In this document: positions 1 to 8,771 of the stretch, piece after piece
Numbering within the stretch: the stretch's first letter is position 1
Layout: each line of letters starts with the position of its first letter
Source of the DNA: UBA6168 sp041163745
GTDB lineage: Bacteria > Bacteroidota > Bacteroidia > Chitinophagales > Saprospiraceae
Direction of reading: 5' to 3'
Length of the DNA stretch: 64,000 nt
Assembly (NCBI GenBank): GCA_041163745.1
Contig: JBEAQU010000071.1
Location: forward strand, 62,001-126,000
Translations under genes and position numbers: made by a program
The notes under the pieces: generated by a model
Database searches by the model: none
Told to the model about the DNA's origin: nothing
What the model saw: the letters and a program-made list of their open reading frames with translations, nothing else

Positions 1-914
1 GCGGAAAGGAAGGTGATGATGTTGTAGAAACCGTTGACAAGTCCGGTGAAGGCTACAGCTTCCTGGTAAGCCGTACTATGCGAATCGGTGGTATCCCAGA
101 TACTCTTTGCGAGACAGGGTGCGACGAACTGCCAATAGCAGAACATGGCATACCATTGAAACAGGTACACCGCCGCCAGCTGCCACAAGCTGCGCGGCAT
201 GTGCGCGATGGCTTTGGCTATGTCGGCCAGTGGTTTGAAGAGGCCGCCCCGCTCGGCCCGGAGCAACGCCAGTTCGGTCTCCGAGGGCATGATTTCCGGG
301 GTTTTGGCGACGGACCAACCTACCGAGGCGATGGAACACAGCGAGCCCAGAAAAAAAGAACCGAAGACCCAGTATGGTATTCCGGCGGCCGACTCCCCGC
401 CGATGAACCGTTGGAAGCCGAAAAGGGACAGGTTGGCCAGGGTGATGCCCAAACCGGTAAAAAAACTCTGTGTCAGGAATCCAGTGGGCTGCTGATCATC
501 CGGCAGCACATCCGTGACGAACGCCCTGTATGGTTCCATCGCCGTATTGTTGGCGGCATCCAGGACCCAGAGCAGGCCGACGGCCATCCACAGTGTACTG
601 CTGAAAGGATATAGGAAAAGGCACAGGCTGCAAAAAAAAGCGCCCAGTAGGAAGAAAGGTTTCCGCCGCCCCCAGCGCGGATGCCAGGTCTTGTCGCTGA
701 TGGCGCCGATGAGCGGTTGGATGACAAGCCCAGTAACAGGTCCGGCCAGATTCAGCAGCGGCAATTGCTCCGGGTCGGCACCCAGAAAGGAATAGATAGG
801 ATTGATGGCTGTCTGTTGCAGACCGAAACTATATTGGATTCCGAAGAATCCGATGTTCATGTTGATGATCTGGGAAAAAGACAAGGGCACTTTCCCAACG
901 GCAAATCTGTTCAT
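1..914 (-). CDS. MFS transporter, SLC45/sugar-type (3' end beyond window)
   Basis: Reading the minus strand from an ATG at 914 gives about 304 codons that stay open to the window edge, so the C-terminal part is missing. The protein is strongly hydrophobic with repeated membrane segments. Near residues 70-90 it has GAISDKTWHPRWGRRKPFF, the loop 2-3 signature of MFS sugar porters (G-x-x-x-D-x-x-x-x-x-x-G-R-R), in the form typical of the SLC45/sucrose and glycoside-pentoside-hexuronide branch. A proton-coupled oligosaccharide importer of the inner membrane is likely; the substrate cannot be read from the sequence. The start is the first Met before a hydrophobic run that ends the upstream noncoding stretch. 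It lies alone on this strand and is divergent from the LolD-like gene. Family call is firm, substrate unknown. Confidence 0.85.
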   Translation of the reverse strand, partial: MNRFAVGKVPLSFSQIINMNIGFFGIQYSFGLQQTAINPIYSFLGADPEQLPLLNLAGPVTGLVIQPLIGAISDKTWHPRWGRRKPFFLLGAFFCSLCLFLYPFSSTLWMAVGLLWVLDAANNTAMEPYRAFVTDVLPDDQQPTGFLTQSFFTGLGITLANLSLFGFQRFIGGESAAGIPYWVFGSFFLGSLCSIASVGWSVAKTPEIMPSETELALLRAERGGLFKPLADIAKAIAHMPRSLWQLAAVYLFQWYAMFCYWQFVAPCLAKSIWDTTDSHSTAYQEAVAFTGLVNGFYNIITFLS

Positions 915-1170
915 GATGTGACTTTCGTTTCGTAGAACGCAAATAACGCCAATAAAATGTTACCGGTGCAGCCAATTTGCAGATTCGCATGCCCGCCGTT
1001 CAATTAGTGCGGCATATCGGAACGGAATACACCTGTCGAAATCGGTTTGACAACGGAGTTTGGCCTGAAATGACGGTATAATTCCATATGTCGACACCCC
1101 TTTTCAAAATTTTTTTACCTTCGAGCTAAATAATTCAAGGTAAAATTCGGCATTTTAGAAATAATTCCCC

Positions 1171-1372
1171 TTAATTTGCATTATTAACCGTTCATAAGGA
1201 CCGCAGGTCGAAAAATTGGCCGTGCTGTCTGTCAAACGGGCCGACTAATACAGACTGTCTTTCGTTCTGACCTTGGATGCAAGCTAAATGGTAGTATTTA
1301 TCTAAATTATAACAGTCGGGTGATTTCTTAAGAGGGCGTGGCAATCTGTTGTCGACGCCCTTTTCTTTTTTT
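1171..1372 (+). ncRNA. candidate small RNA ending at an intrinsic terminator
   Basis: The stretch 915-1477 has no convincing protein gene, yet it holds a strong plus-strand intrinsic terminator at 1334-1372. No plus-strand gene precedes it, so some transcript must start inside this stretch. TTAATTTG at 1171-1178 is one base from the Bacteroidota -7 element TAnnTTTG and would give an RNA of about 190 nt. The length resembles 6S-type RNA, but I could not fold it into a recognisable family. This is an inference from the terminator and the near-consensus promoter. Confidence 0.35.
1334..1372 (+). terminator. intrinsic terminator with no upstream gene
   Basis: GGGCGT (1334-1339) pairs with ACGCCC (1355-1360), continued by GGCAA/TTGTC around a TCTG loop with one bulged G. 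The stem is followed by TTTTCTTTTTTT (1361-1372). The T tract lies only on the plus-strand side, so it terminates rightward transcription. Confidence 0.8.
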
Positions 1373-1443
1373 ATCTTCTCTCCGGATTCGCAGGGCCGAC
1401 ACACACTAGGCTGGTCGGAATCCGGTCGATGACCATATTTGAC

Positions 1444-1451
1444 TACCTTTG
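1444..1451 (+). promoter_or_regulatory. TAnnTTTG -7 element of the LolD-like gene
   Basis: TACCTTTG matches the Bacteroidota -7 consensus exactly and lies 27 bases before the ATG at 1478. It decides the start: the in-frame ATG at 1439 lies upstream of the -7 box and would not be transcribed from it. No clear -33 TTTG is seen. Confidence 0.65.
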
Positions 1452-1477
1452 CATCGAATCCGTCAAATGTGTCACGC

Positions 1478-2146
1478 ATGATCGAAGCTACCGGCATCCA
1501 AAAGTACTACGGTGCACTGCATGTGCTGAAAGGTGTCGACCTGCTGGTGGAGCGGGGAGAGATTGTCAGTATCATCGGCAAATCGGGTGCCGGCAAAAGC
1601 ACCTTGCTCCATATCCTGGGGACGCTGGACCGGGCGGACGAAGGCCTCGTCACCATCAACGGTACGGAAGTCTCAGGCCTCAACTCCCGGGCACTGTCCC
1701 GGTTTCGCAATGAGCAGGTGGGATTCATTTTCCAGTTCCATCACCTGCTGCCAGAGTTCACGGCCCTGGAGAATGTATGCCTGCCCGCCCTCATCCATGG
1801 CGCTCCGGAAAAGAAAGCCCGGAACCGGGCGGCGGAGTTACTGGATTACCTCGGTCTGTCCGACAGGCTGCAACACAAACCCGGACAATTGTCCGGCGGA
1901 GAGCAACAGCGAGTGGCCGTCGCCCGGTCTTTGGTCAATCAACCCGCCGTGGTTTTCGCCGACGAACCTTCCGGAAACCTTGATTCCGGATCGTCGGCAG
2001 ACCTTCACCGGCTGATCTTCCAACTGCGCGCGGATTTCCGGCAGACCTTCCTGATCGTCACCCACAACCAGGACCTCGCAGACATGAGCGACCGCGTGCT
2101 GGAAATGAAAGACGGAACCCTGCATACCGAAGTCCCCGCCTCCTGA
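1478..2146 (+). CDS. lolD: LolD-like ABC transporter ATP-binding protein
   Basis: A 222-residue stand-alone ABC ATPase, the usual size for LolD/MacB-type subunits. Walker A GKSGAGKST is at about residues 34-42, the signature LSGGEQQ at 138-144, Walker B VVFADEP at 158-164 followed by SGNLDS, and the H-loop histidine in VTHNQ. The SGNLDS extension and short length are typical of the lipoprotein-releasing LolCDE or MacB-like exporter group. These work at the inner membrane with a LolC/E-type permease to release lipoproteins to LolA. No permease gene is adjacent, which is common for Bacteroidota lolD. The ATG at 1478 is chosen because a -7 element lies just upstream. A MacB-type or FtsE-like role is the alternative. 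Confidence 0.85.
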   Translation: MIEATGIQKYYGALHVLKGVDLLVERGEIVSIIGKSGAGKSTLLHILGTLDRADEGLVTINGTEVSGLNSRALSRFRNEQVGFIFQFHHLLPEFTALENVCLPALIHGAPEKKARNRAAELLDYLGLSDRLQHKPGQLSGGEQQRVAVARSLVNQPAVVFADEPSGNLDSGSSADLHRLIFQLRADFRQTFLIVTHNQDLADMSDRVLEMKDGTLHTEVPAS

Positions 2147-2257
2147 ACAATCATCCGGTCAGCACCATCTCTCATCAGACGAACACCAGATCATGGCATC
2201 TGTGTTTGCCACTGGGATGGCACGCTCAACCCATGGGTCAATCGGTTCGCCTCCATT

Positions 2258-2932
2258 TCATTCCTCCAGACACCAGTCGATAAGCGGCAAGTCACGGTCT
2301 GCGAGATATCGGTTTGCTTTCGAAAAATGTCGACATCCGTAGAAAGCCCCTCCTGCCAAAGGGGAAGGGTGCGCCGCTTCCAACACCAAGTGACGGGTGG
2401 TGTCAACCAACGTCTTTTTCTGTCTGGCGAAATTACCCCACAACAGGAACACCAAGCCATTCTTTTCCGCCGACAAGGTCCGTATCACCGCATCGGTGAA
2501 GCGGTGCCAACCACATTTCGCATGGGAGTTGGACATGCCTTTCTCTACCGTCAAGGCCGCATTCAACAAAAACACCCCTTGGTCCGCCCAAGCCGTCAGG
2601 TCGCCGTGTCTCGGTATCGGACATCCTATGTCCTGGTTCAACTCCTTGAAAATGTTCTGAAGGGAAGGAGGGATCCTGACACCTTTCGGAACGGAAAAGG
2701 ACAGCCCCATCGCCTCCCCTGGCCGGATGTAGGGGTCCTGACCCAGTACCACCACCCGTACGGCAGCGAACGGTGTACGATTGAAGGCATTGAATATGAG
2801 TGGCCCCGGTGGATAAACCACCTTGCCTGCCGCTATTTCAGACCGGACAAAACCGGTCAGCTCCCGGAAGTATGATTCTTTGAATTCCGATTCCAACACC
2901 TGGTGCCAGCTTTCCTCGATCTTGACTGCCAT
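2258..2932 (-). CDS. ung: uracil-DNA glycosylase, family 1
   Basis: A 224-residue protein, full length for family 1 UDG, which removes uracil from DNA in base-excision repair. The water-activating motif GQDPY is at residues 64-68 (Asp66), the catalytic-loop motif HPSPL at 188-192 (His188), and the uracil-binding region LLNAALTVE near 122-130. The stretch after GQDPY departs from the usual form: IRPGEAMGL replaces the common HGPGQAHGL, so the His that normally follows Tyr is Ile. Catalytic Asp and His are kept, so activity is expected. It is convergent with the LolD-like gene, with about 110 bases between them. Confidence 0.93.
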   Translation of the reverse strand: MAVKIEESWHQVLESEFKESYFRELTGFVRSEIAAGKVVYPPGPLIFNAFNRTPFAAVRVVVLGQDPYIRPGEAMGLSFSVPKGVRIPPSLQNIFKELNQDIGCPIPRHGDLTAWADQGVFLLNAALTVEKGMSNSHAKCGWHRFTDAVIRTLSAEKNGLVFLLWGNFARQKKTLVDTTRHLVLEAAHPSPLAGGAFYGCRHFSKANRYLADRDLPLIDWCLEE

Positions 2933-3027
2933 GTCCGAAATTTGTTATGCCCATGATCTGGACACAGGCGATAAGAACCCCTCATCACAAACCCAACCGC
3001 CACTATCATTCATAAATGAAACCCTAC

Positions 3028-3059
3028 TTTTGTCACATTTTGAAAATAAACTACCTTTG
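3028..3059 (+). promoter_or_regulatory. -33/-7 promoter of the tRNA-Arg gene
   Basis: TTTTG at 3028-3032, a 19-base spacer and TACCTTTG at 3052-3059 form a complete Bacteroidota promoter (TTTG, 17-23 bases, TAnnTTTG). It lies about 100 bases before the tRNA with no gene between, so the tRNA is the likely product. Confidence 0.7.
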
Positions 3060-3158
3060 TCGCTATAATTGTCGCACTAACTTGTTTTCTATGGCCTGCC
3101 GCCGTCCCGCGTCGGGGAACGCAGGCACCCGCAGCTAAGACAATAGGTCCGATACATT

Positions 3159-3232
3159 GGTCCCGTAGCTCAGCCGGATAGAGCATCTGCCTTCTAAGCA
3201 GACGGTCACAGGTTCGAATCCTGTCGGGATCA
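3159..3232 (+). tRNA. tRNA-Arg (anticodon TCT)
   Basis: A 74-nt cloverleaf. The acceptor GGTCCCG pairs with CGGGATC with one G-T pair. The D stem is GCTC/GAGC, the anticodon stem TCTGC/GCAGA, with loop CTTCTAA giving anticodon TCT. The T arm is ACAGG-TTCGAAT-CCTGT and the discriminator is A. CCA is not encoded. It reads AGA/AGG arginine codons. Confidence 0.96.
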
Positions 3233-3659
3233 CCCTCCTCCAGGCCGGCGCTCGTAAATCGGCATGAATCCGCAACCTACAAGCTGGTCGCGCCATACCG
3301 TCACACCATGCAATTTGCAAAAAGACAACAATAAGGGGTAGAACTTTCTGCCTTTGTCCAACATTTTTTTTACCTTTGCAAAACCAACAACTGCCGAAGT
3401 AGGCAATCCCCCGTTGGCATTCGAAATAATACTACCCAACCGAATATCGTCTCAGTCATAACCGCTTTCATCCTAAGGAAAAGCGCATGAAAATCTTTGT
3501 GACGACGAGAACTGCTTCCCACTGCTCTGTTCCTTGCAGACTGCTCTTTCAGTAAACACACCAGACACTTAATTCGGCTGTCCCCAGTTTACCGCTGCAT
3601 TACATGATTCCATGCTGTTGCCGCGGTGGAAACGATTTGAAAATAAATCACCAAACGGA
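3233..3659 (+). other. noncoding leader region before the first T9SS repeat protein
   Basis: No convincing gene lies here. It holds a -7 element at 3371-3378 and then about 280 bases before the ATG at 3660, which would be a long 5' untranslated leader. A 22-codon reading frame starting at 3487 is visible, but nothing supports its translation. Confidence 0.5.
3371..3378 (+). promoter_or_regulatory. TAnnTTTG -7 element
   Basis: TACCTTTG follows a T-rich run, with a TTTG at 3353-3356 only 14 bases upstream, which is shorter than the usual spacing. It is the likely promoter of the T9SS repeat-protein pair starting at 3660. Confidence 0.55.
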
Positions 3660-5984
3660 ATGACCCGCTTCATTACCTTCCTGTTATTATTGTTCGTCCG
3701 ACATGCTTTCGCGACCTCTTACACCGTCGTATCCTCAGGCAACTGGTCCAACACAAACACATGGACTCCCTCGGGCGTGCCCGGATCCGGTGACACCGTC
3801 CATTTCAATTTCAACCCTTCCAGCCCGCTGACCCTGACCGTCGACGGAAATTACACCATCAATTCCCTCCACTTTAACGGCTACGGAAACATCAGCACAC
3901 CGGGCAAAATCACCATCATCAACGGGACCGGCAGCATCACCCTAACCGAGAACGGTTCCTGGACCGGCGGGTTCATCAGTGGCAACGTTCAGCTGACCAT
4001 CCCGACAGGGAAGACCTTCGAGCTCTATGCAGGAAGCGACGACAGCAATCGTAAATACCTTGAAAACAACGCTTTGGTTACAAATGACGGCACCATATAC
4101 TGGGGGGGGACAGGTATTTTTTTCGAAGACGCCGCCCAGATTGTGAATAATGGCACCTTCGTCGACAATACCATAGCCAACCGTTTGTACCGCAACGACG
4201 GAAACACATCGAACATAGGCTTCGTCAACAACGGCACGTTCGATGCCTACAGCACGGAATGTGATCTGCATACTGCCTTCGTGAACAATGGTACCATCAA
4301 CATCCACACGGGCTGGGCACATAGCCAAAATATGCTTGACAACAACGGAACCATACGCCTTTATTCCTCCGGTATCAGCAACCACCAATTCAAAAATTAC
4401 GACGGCACGGGCGGAACCATTGAGTTCCATGCCAACACCTCGCTGGAAATCTTCGGAGATGGAATGAATGCAATTGTCGGAACCATCACGGGCAGCGGCG
4501 GAACCCTGATTTTTGCAAATAGCAACCCCCTGTATGTCACCGTTGTCGACGAACCCATACCATCCGGCATTCTGTTGGATTTTGCCCAAGGAGGAAGGGT
4601 CACCCTGAACTCAGACCAAACCCTGATGTCGGACAGTGGCTTTGCAAAGGAAATGGACGGCACCGGTAGCCTGACCATTCCAGTCGGCGTGACCATGACC
4701 TGGACCAGAGGATACATCGGCGGCGATGTGGGACTGATCGTGAATGACGGAGGAATCCTGCTCCTCTCCCCCGGTGACAACAAAGAGATCCGGGACAACG
4801 GCCTCCTGACAAACCACGGGACCGTCGAGCAGGCGGACCACATCGGCCTGAGCTCCAGTCAGATCATGATTGAGAATACCGGCACTTTCAATATCGTCGC
4901 AGACGTCCATTGCTACTCGAACGCCACGCTTCCGCTCATTGACAATTCCGGTACCTTTCGCAAATCCGCCGGCAGTGCTACCTCGACCATCGGAACCGGT
5001 TTTACGAACAACAGCTCCGGTATCCTCTCCGCGGAGTCCGGCACCCTGTCGTTCATCAAGACCGTCAACAACGTCGGAACGCTCATGGGAAACGCTACCT
5101 TTGTTTTTCCAAACGGTCAGTCCCTCGGCGGAACCATCGCTCCGGGCACCTCCATCGGGACCTTGTCCATCCAGGCCTCCTCCCTGACGCTTTCCGCTGA
5201 CCTCCAAATCGAAGTGAACGGCAGCAGCACCGACCAACTGCAGATCAGCGGAACCATGACACTCTCCGGCGCCTCCCTCTCCGTGAGCGAAGCCGGCAGC
5301 CCACTGACGCCCGGACTGAATGCGAATGTGGTCCAGGCATCCGGTATTTCAGGCAGCTTCTCCTCCACTTCCTTCCCGAGCGCCGGATACAATCTCAATA
5401 CCTCCGGCGGTACGGTCACGCTCTCCAATGCGCCGCTGCCCTTGCACCTCACTGCCTTCCACGGACACTGCGAAAATACAGCCAACTTCCTTGATTGGGA
5501 AACAACGCAGGAAGTCCAGACCGACCGGTTCGACATAGAGCGGAGCACCGACGGCCACTCATGGGAAACCCTCGGTTCCGTCCAGGCTTCCATGCACACG
5601 GACCATACCGTCCGATACAGCTTCCAAGACGCCATGCCGCTTCCTTCGGCATACTACCGCCTCAAGATGCTGGACCTGGACGGCACCTTCAATTACTCGT
5701 GGATCGTCGCATTGTCCCGACAAGGATTGGTGCAATCATCGGGGCACATGACACTCTTCCCGAACCCGTGCCGGCAGCTCCTCCTTGCAAGCCTGCCACC
5801 GGAAGCGGCGGGCCCAAGCCGGGTCACCGTAACGGGGATGGAGGGCCAGGTGCTCCAATCCTTCATCGTCGACAACCGCTCCGACAGAATCGACCTGGAT
5901 CTTTCCACCCTACCGGCCGGGACTTTCATCCTGTCCGTACAAACGGAGAAGGAACGATACACCGGCAGGTTCAGAAAACTGTGA
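3660..5984 (+). CDS. T9SS-exported beta-helix-like repeat protein, paralogue 1
   Basis: A 774-residue secreted protein. The start at 3660 puts a signal peptide (MTRFITFLLLLFVRHAFA) at the N-terminus; the open frame reaches back to 3612 without a better start. Residues about 20-600 are Gly/Asn/Thr-rich with repeated units such as NNGTI, VNNGTF and GSGGTL, the look of a parallel beta-helix autotransporter-like passenger. Around residues 605-690 there is a beta-sandwich segment (LTAFHGHCENTANFLDWETTQ ... YYRLKMLDLDG) seen before T9SS tails. The last 80 residues (LFPNPC ... GTFILSVQT) are a type A sorting domain. Export by T9SS and attachment to or release from the cell surface follow from that. 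The gene after it has the same plan, so the two look like a tandem duplication. Molecular function is unknown; adhesin or structural protein is a guess. Confidence 0.85.
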   Translation: MTRFITFLLLLFVRHAFATSYTVVSSGNWSNTNTWTPSGVPGSGDTVHFNFNPSSPLTLTVDGNYTINSLHFNGYGNISTPGKITIINGTGSITLTENGSWTGGFISGNVQLTIPTGKTFELYAGSDDSNRKYLENNALVTNDGTIYWGGTGIFFEDAAQIVNNGTFVDNTIANRLYRNDGNTSNIGFVNNGTFDAYSTECDLHTAFVNNGTINIHTGWAHSQNMLDNNGTIRLYSSGISNHQFKNYDGTGGTIEFHANTSLEIFGDGMNAIVGTITGSGGTLIFANSNPLYVTVVDEPIPSGILLDFAQGGRVTLNSDQTLMSDSGFAKEMDGTGSLTIPVGVTMTWTRGYIGGDVGLIVNDGGILLLSPGDNKEIRDNGLLTNHGTVEQADHIGLSSSQIMIENTGTFNIVADVHCYSNATLPLIDNSGTFRKSAGSATSTIGTGFTNNSSGILSAESGTLSFIKTVNNVGTLMGNATFVFPNGQSLGGTIAPGTSIGTLSIQASSLTLSADLQIEVNGSSTDQLQISGTMTLSGASLSVSEAGSPLTPGLNANVVQASGISGSFSSTSFPSAGYNLNTSGGTVTLSNAPLPLHLTAFHGHCENTANFLDWETTQEVQTDRFDIERSTDGHSWETLGSVQASMHTDHTVRYSFQDAMPLPSAYYRLKMLDLDGTFNYSWIVALSRQGLVQSSGHMTLFPNPCRQLLLASLPPEAAGPSRVTVTGMEGQVLQSFIVDNRSDRIDLDLSTLPAGTFILSVQTEKERYTGRFRKL

Positions 5985-6061
5985 TGCCGTTGGCTGTCAT
6001 CGGAACTAAACCGACCATGACCGCCATAAATCAAGACCATCTCCCGAAAATCAACAACACG

Positions 6062-8437
6062 ATGAAACAAACACTGACCTTTTTGTATTGTATGTGCACC
6101 TGGCTGGCCACCGGACAGACCACCTACCAACTGATCGGAACCGGCAACTGGGACGACCCCTCCGTCTGGACCCCCAACGGCCTGCCCGGCGCAACCGATA
6201 CGGTCGTCATCGACGGTGCCTTCAATGGCGCCACGCTGACCGTGACCCTGACAGCCGACGTTTCCGTCGCTCGACTGACCTATACCGGCTTTTGGGAAAA
6301 ACATACCATCAACGGGTCGGGAAACATCACGCTGGGCACCAACTCGGAATGGCGGGGAGGAACCCTCGCCGGCGATGTCACGCTCACCGTACCTTCCGGC
6401 GTCACCCTGAACCTCTCCAAAGACAGCAACGGCAGCAATCTCAAGAACATGACCGGGAACGCCGCCTTGGTGAACAACGGCACGATGGTATGGACCGGCA
6501 CAAGCATCTGGCTGCAAGAGAACGCCAGCCTGACTAACAACGGCGACTTCAGCTGCACCGTCAGCGAAACGATTTCCATTTACGGGAACGGCAATCTCGG
6601 TTCCTGCATCCTTCCCACCTCCAGCTTCACCAATGCAGGCACCTTCAGCTTCAACGGATCCGGCAACCTGCTGTCCTCCACCGCATGGGTGACCAACAGC
6701 GGTACCTTCAACATCAGCAGCGGCTACCTGGAGCTCACACAAAACACGACGGAAAACAGCGGCTCGATGAATTTCAACGCATCCGATCCCTACGTCAACC
6801 GGCTCTTCAACTACGAAAGTACCGGAGGAACCCTGCACTTCGGAGGGTCCACCACCGTGGAAATCAATACCAAATGCCGTCGTTCCATCCTTGGCAATGT
6901 GACCGGAAGCGACGGCACACTGAAAATCGCCCCATCCTCTCTGACCGACACCACCATCCTGGACGTTGCCATTCCCGCAGGCATCTCACTCGACTTCTCC
7001 TCCTCCGGCCTCCTCCGGCTGGATGTGTCACAGGATGTGAACAACTCCATGACCCTAGACAAGGATGTCATCGGCACCGGCACCTTGGTAGTCAAGGCCC
7101 CCAACACCCTGACCTGGACCGACGGTTATTTCAACCACGGGGTGGATTTGACGGTGGAGGCCAATGCGTTCCTCGAACTGCCCAGCGGCGACAACCGGTC
7201 CATCAATAACGGATCCGTCCTGTCCAATTACGGCACCATGACCTTCATTGCCGGAAACTTCGGTCTGGACAACGGCACCTTCAACAACTACGGCTTGCTG
7301 ACCTTCGCCAACAATAACCTGAATTTAACTATCAGTAACAACGGCTCCTCCGACTTCCACAACTACGGTACCGTGGAAATGACCAGCGCATCAGGTTATT
7401 GTGTCATCGTGCCAAGGGTCACCAACCATCAAAGCGGTTTCCTTACCATTTCTTCCCAATTCCTGGAATTCCGCGCTTTCAATATCACGAACGACGGCAC
7501 CTTGAACGGAAATGGGATTTACCAATTCCCGCAGCCTTCCAATTATCCCGGCACAGCTGACCAAACGATCCATGGCACCATCGCCCCCGGCATAACCGGC
7601 ATTGGGGAGATCTCGCTTTGGTTGCCCACCAACATCTACCTGACGGGGACCTTGGCGATTCAGACCGACGGAAGCCAGTGCGACAAACTGAAGTCCGATG
7701 GCAACACTTTCCATATTCAACCCGGTGCCACCCTGCAGGTATCGGAAATCAGCCCCTTGACCATCAACTCCCACTGCGTCATCTTGCAAACCGAAAAAAA
7801 CTTCAACGGCACCTTCTCCACAGAGAATCTGCCGGTCGGATACAGCCTCCTGTACAACGACAAAGAAATCTGGCTCGTGAACGGCGTCCTGCCGGTCGAG
7901 CTGATTCGTTTCCACGGCAATTCGTCGATCCTTGGCAATTCCCTCCGTTGGACGACCGCCTCCGAAGCGGATGCGGCAGGTTTCGATGTGGAGCGCAGCA
8001 CGGACGGCCAGGCATGGCGGCCGCTGGGCACCTTGCCGGCGGCCGGAAACAGCTCCACCGAACAGGAATATCATTTCCTCGACAACAACCCGCCCGCAGC
8101 CTGCTACTACCGGCTTCGGATGGTGGACCTCGACGGTTCCTACCGTTTCTCCGATGTGGTTTTCCTGCGTCAGGAACCAAGTACGGACACCGAATTGACC
8201 GTTTTCCCCAATCCGGTCGGTAAGGATGGGCAGGTATCCGTCCAAACGGATATGCCCGCTGGTAAACTGGTGGTCCGCGATTATTCCGGCCGCATCCTGC
8301 TGGAGGAGCAGTTCGAAGGTTCGGCGCCGTCCGCCCCGGTCACCATCCCGCTCGACCTTCGGCATCTGCCCAGCGGTGTATACCTGCTCCAACATGTCGA
8401 TGGCGCGGCGGTGCGGAGCGCCAGGGTGGTGAAATAG
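6062..8437 (+). CDS. T9SS-exported beta-helix-like repeat protein, paralogue 2
   Basis: A 791-residue protein beginning at the ATG at 6062, which opens a signal peptide (MKQTLTFLYCMCTWLATGQ); the much earlier in-frame start lies inside the upstream gene and is rejected. It begins GTGNWDDPSVWTPNGLPG, closely matching the SGNWSNTNTWTPSGVPG start of the upstream protein, and repeats the same order: Asn/Gly-rich repeat region with LVNNGTM and TNSGTF units, then a pre-tail domain (IRFHGNSSILGNSLRWTTASE ... YYRLRMVDLDG), then a type A T9SS sorting tail (VFPNPVG ... SGVYLLQHVDG). It lies 77 bases after its paralogue and is probably co-transcribed. Surface or secreted location is expected; the ligand is unknown. 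Confidence 0.85.
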   Translation: MKQTLTFLYCMCTWLATGQTTYQLIGTGNWDDPSVWTPNGLPGATDTVVIDGAFNGATLTVTLTADVSVARLTYTGFWEKHTINGSGNITLGTNSEWRGGTLAGDVTLTVPSGVTLNLSKDSNGSNLKNMTGNAALVNNGTMVWTGTSIWLQENASLTNNGDFSCTVSETISIYGNGNLGSCILPTSSFTNAGTFSFNGSGNLLSSTAWVTNSGTFNISSGYLELTQNTTENSGSMNFNASDPYVNRLFNYESTGGTLHFGGSTTVEINTKCRRSILGNVTGSDGTLKIAPSSLTDTTILDVAIPAGISLDFSSSGLLRLDVSQDVNNSMTLDKDVIGTGTLVVKAPNTLTWTDGYFNHGVDLTVEANAFLELPSGDNRSINNGSVLSNYGTMTFIAGNFGLDNGTFNNYGLLTFANNNLNLTISNNGSSDFHNYGTVEMTSASGYCVIVPRVTNHQSGFLTISSQFLEFRAFNITNDGTLNGNGIYQFPQPSNYPGTADQTIHGTIAPGITGIGEISLWLPTNIYLTGTLAIQTDGSQCDKLKSDGNTFHIQPGATLQVSEISPLTINSHCVILQTEKNFNGTFSTENLPVGYSLLYNDKEIWLVNGVLPVELIRFHGNSSILGNSLRWTTASEADAAGFDVERSTDGQAWRPLGTLPAAGNSSTEQEYHFLDNNPPAACYYRLRMVDLDGSYRFSDVVFLRQEPSTDTELTVFPNPVGKDGQVSVQTDMPAGKLVVRDYSGRILLEEQFEGSAPSAPVTIPLDLRHLPSGVYLLQHVDGAAVRSARVVK

Positions 8438-8771
8438 CCACATGACCCCGATTAGACGGATGGTCGTGACAACGGTTATATCCAAAGGACGGATCATCGA
8501 AGAATCGTTCGTACTTGCAACGTATGGCACGAAACAGTCGTCTTTCGCTGAGGGGAGTTTTATCCCTTCGGTCGGATTTTACCTGGCAAGGCAAGCCGGC
8601 TCCCCATCTGAACGGTTGCATATCACTCGCGCTCGACAGATCGTGTTTCCGTCTGTCGATATATATTGAGTTTGTGCCACCCTGGTGCATTTTCAAAATT
8701 CCGTGATTCCGGCTATTTTTACCTTTGAATGTTCAAAATCATACTTGTGTAAATCCAACAATTACCTAACG
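8438..8771 (+). other. intergenic region with a hairpin and a promoter
   Basis: No gene is seen. It contains an 8-bp inverted repeat, TCGACAGA (8633-8640) and TCTGTCGA (8652-8659), with no T tract, so it is not a clear terminator. The -7 element of the next gene is at 8720-8727. Confidence 0.5.
8720..8727 (+). promoter_or_regulatory. TAnnTTTG -7 element
   Basis: TACCTTTG lies 45 bases before the ATG at 8772. It supports that start over the in-frame ATG at 8685, which is upstream of the element. No convincing -33 box. Confidence 0.6.

Noticed and set aside
5495..6061. Upstream extension of the second T9SS repeat protein
   Set aside because: The extra 189 codons lie inside the preceding gene in another frame; the signal peptide starts at 6062.
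5693..6838. 381-codon minus-strand frame across both T9SS repeat genes
   Set aside because: It spans the junction of two well-supported plus-strand genes and has no recognisable motif.
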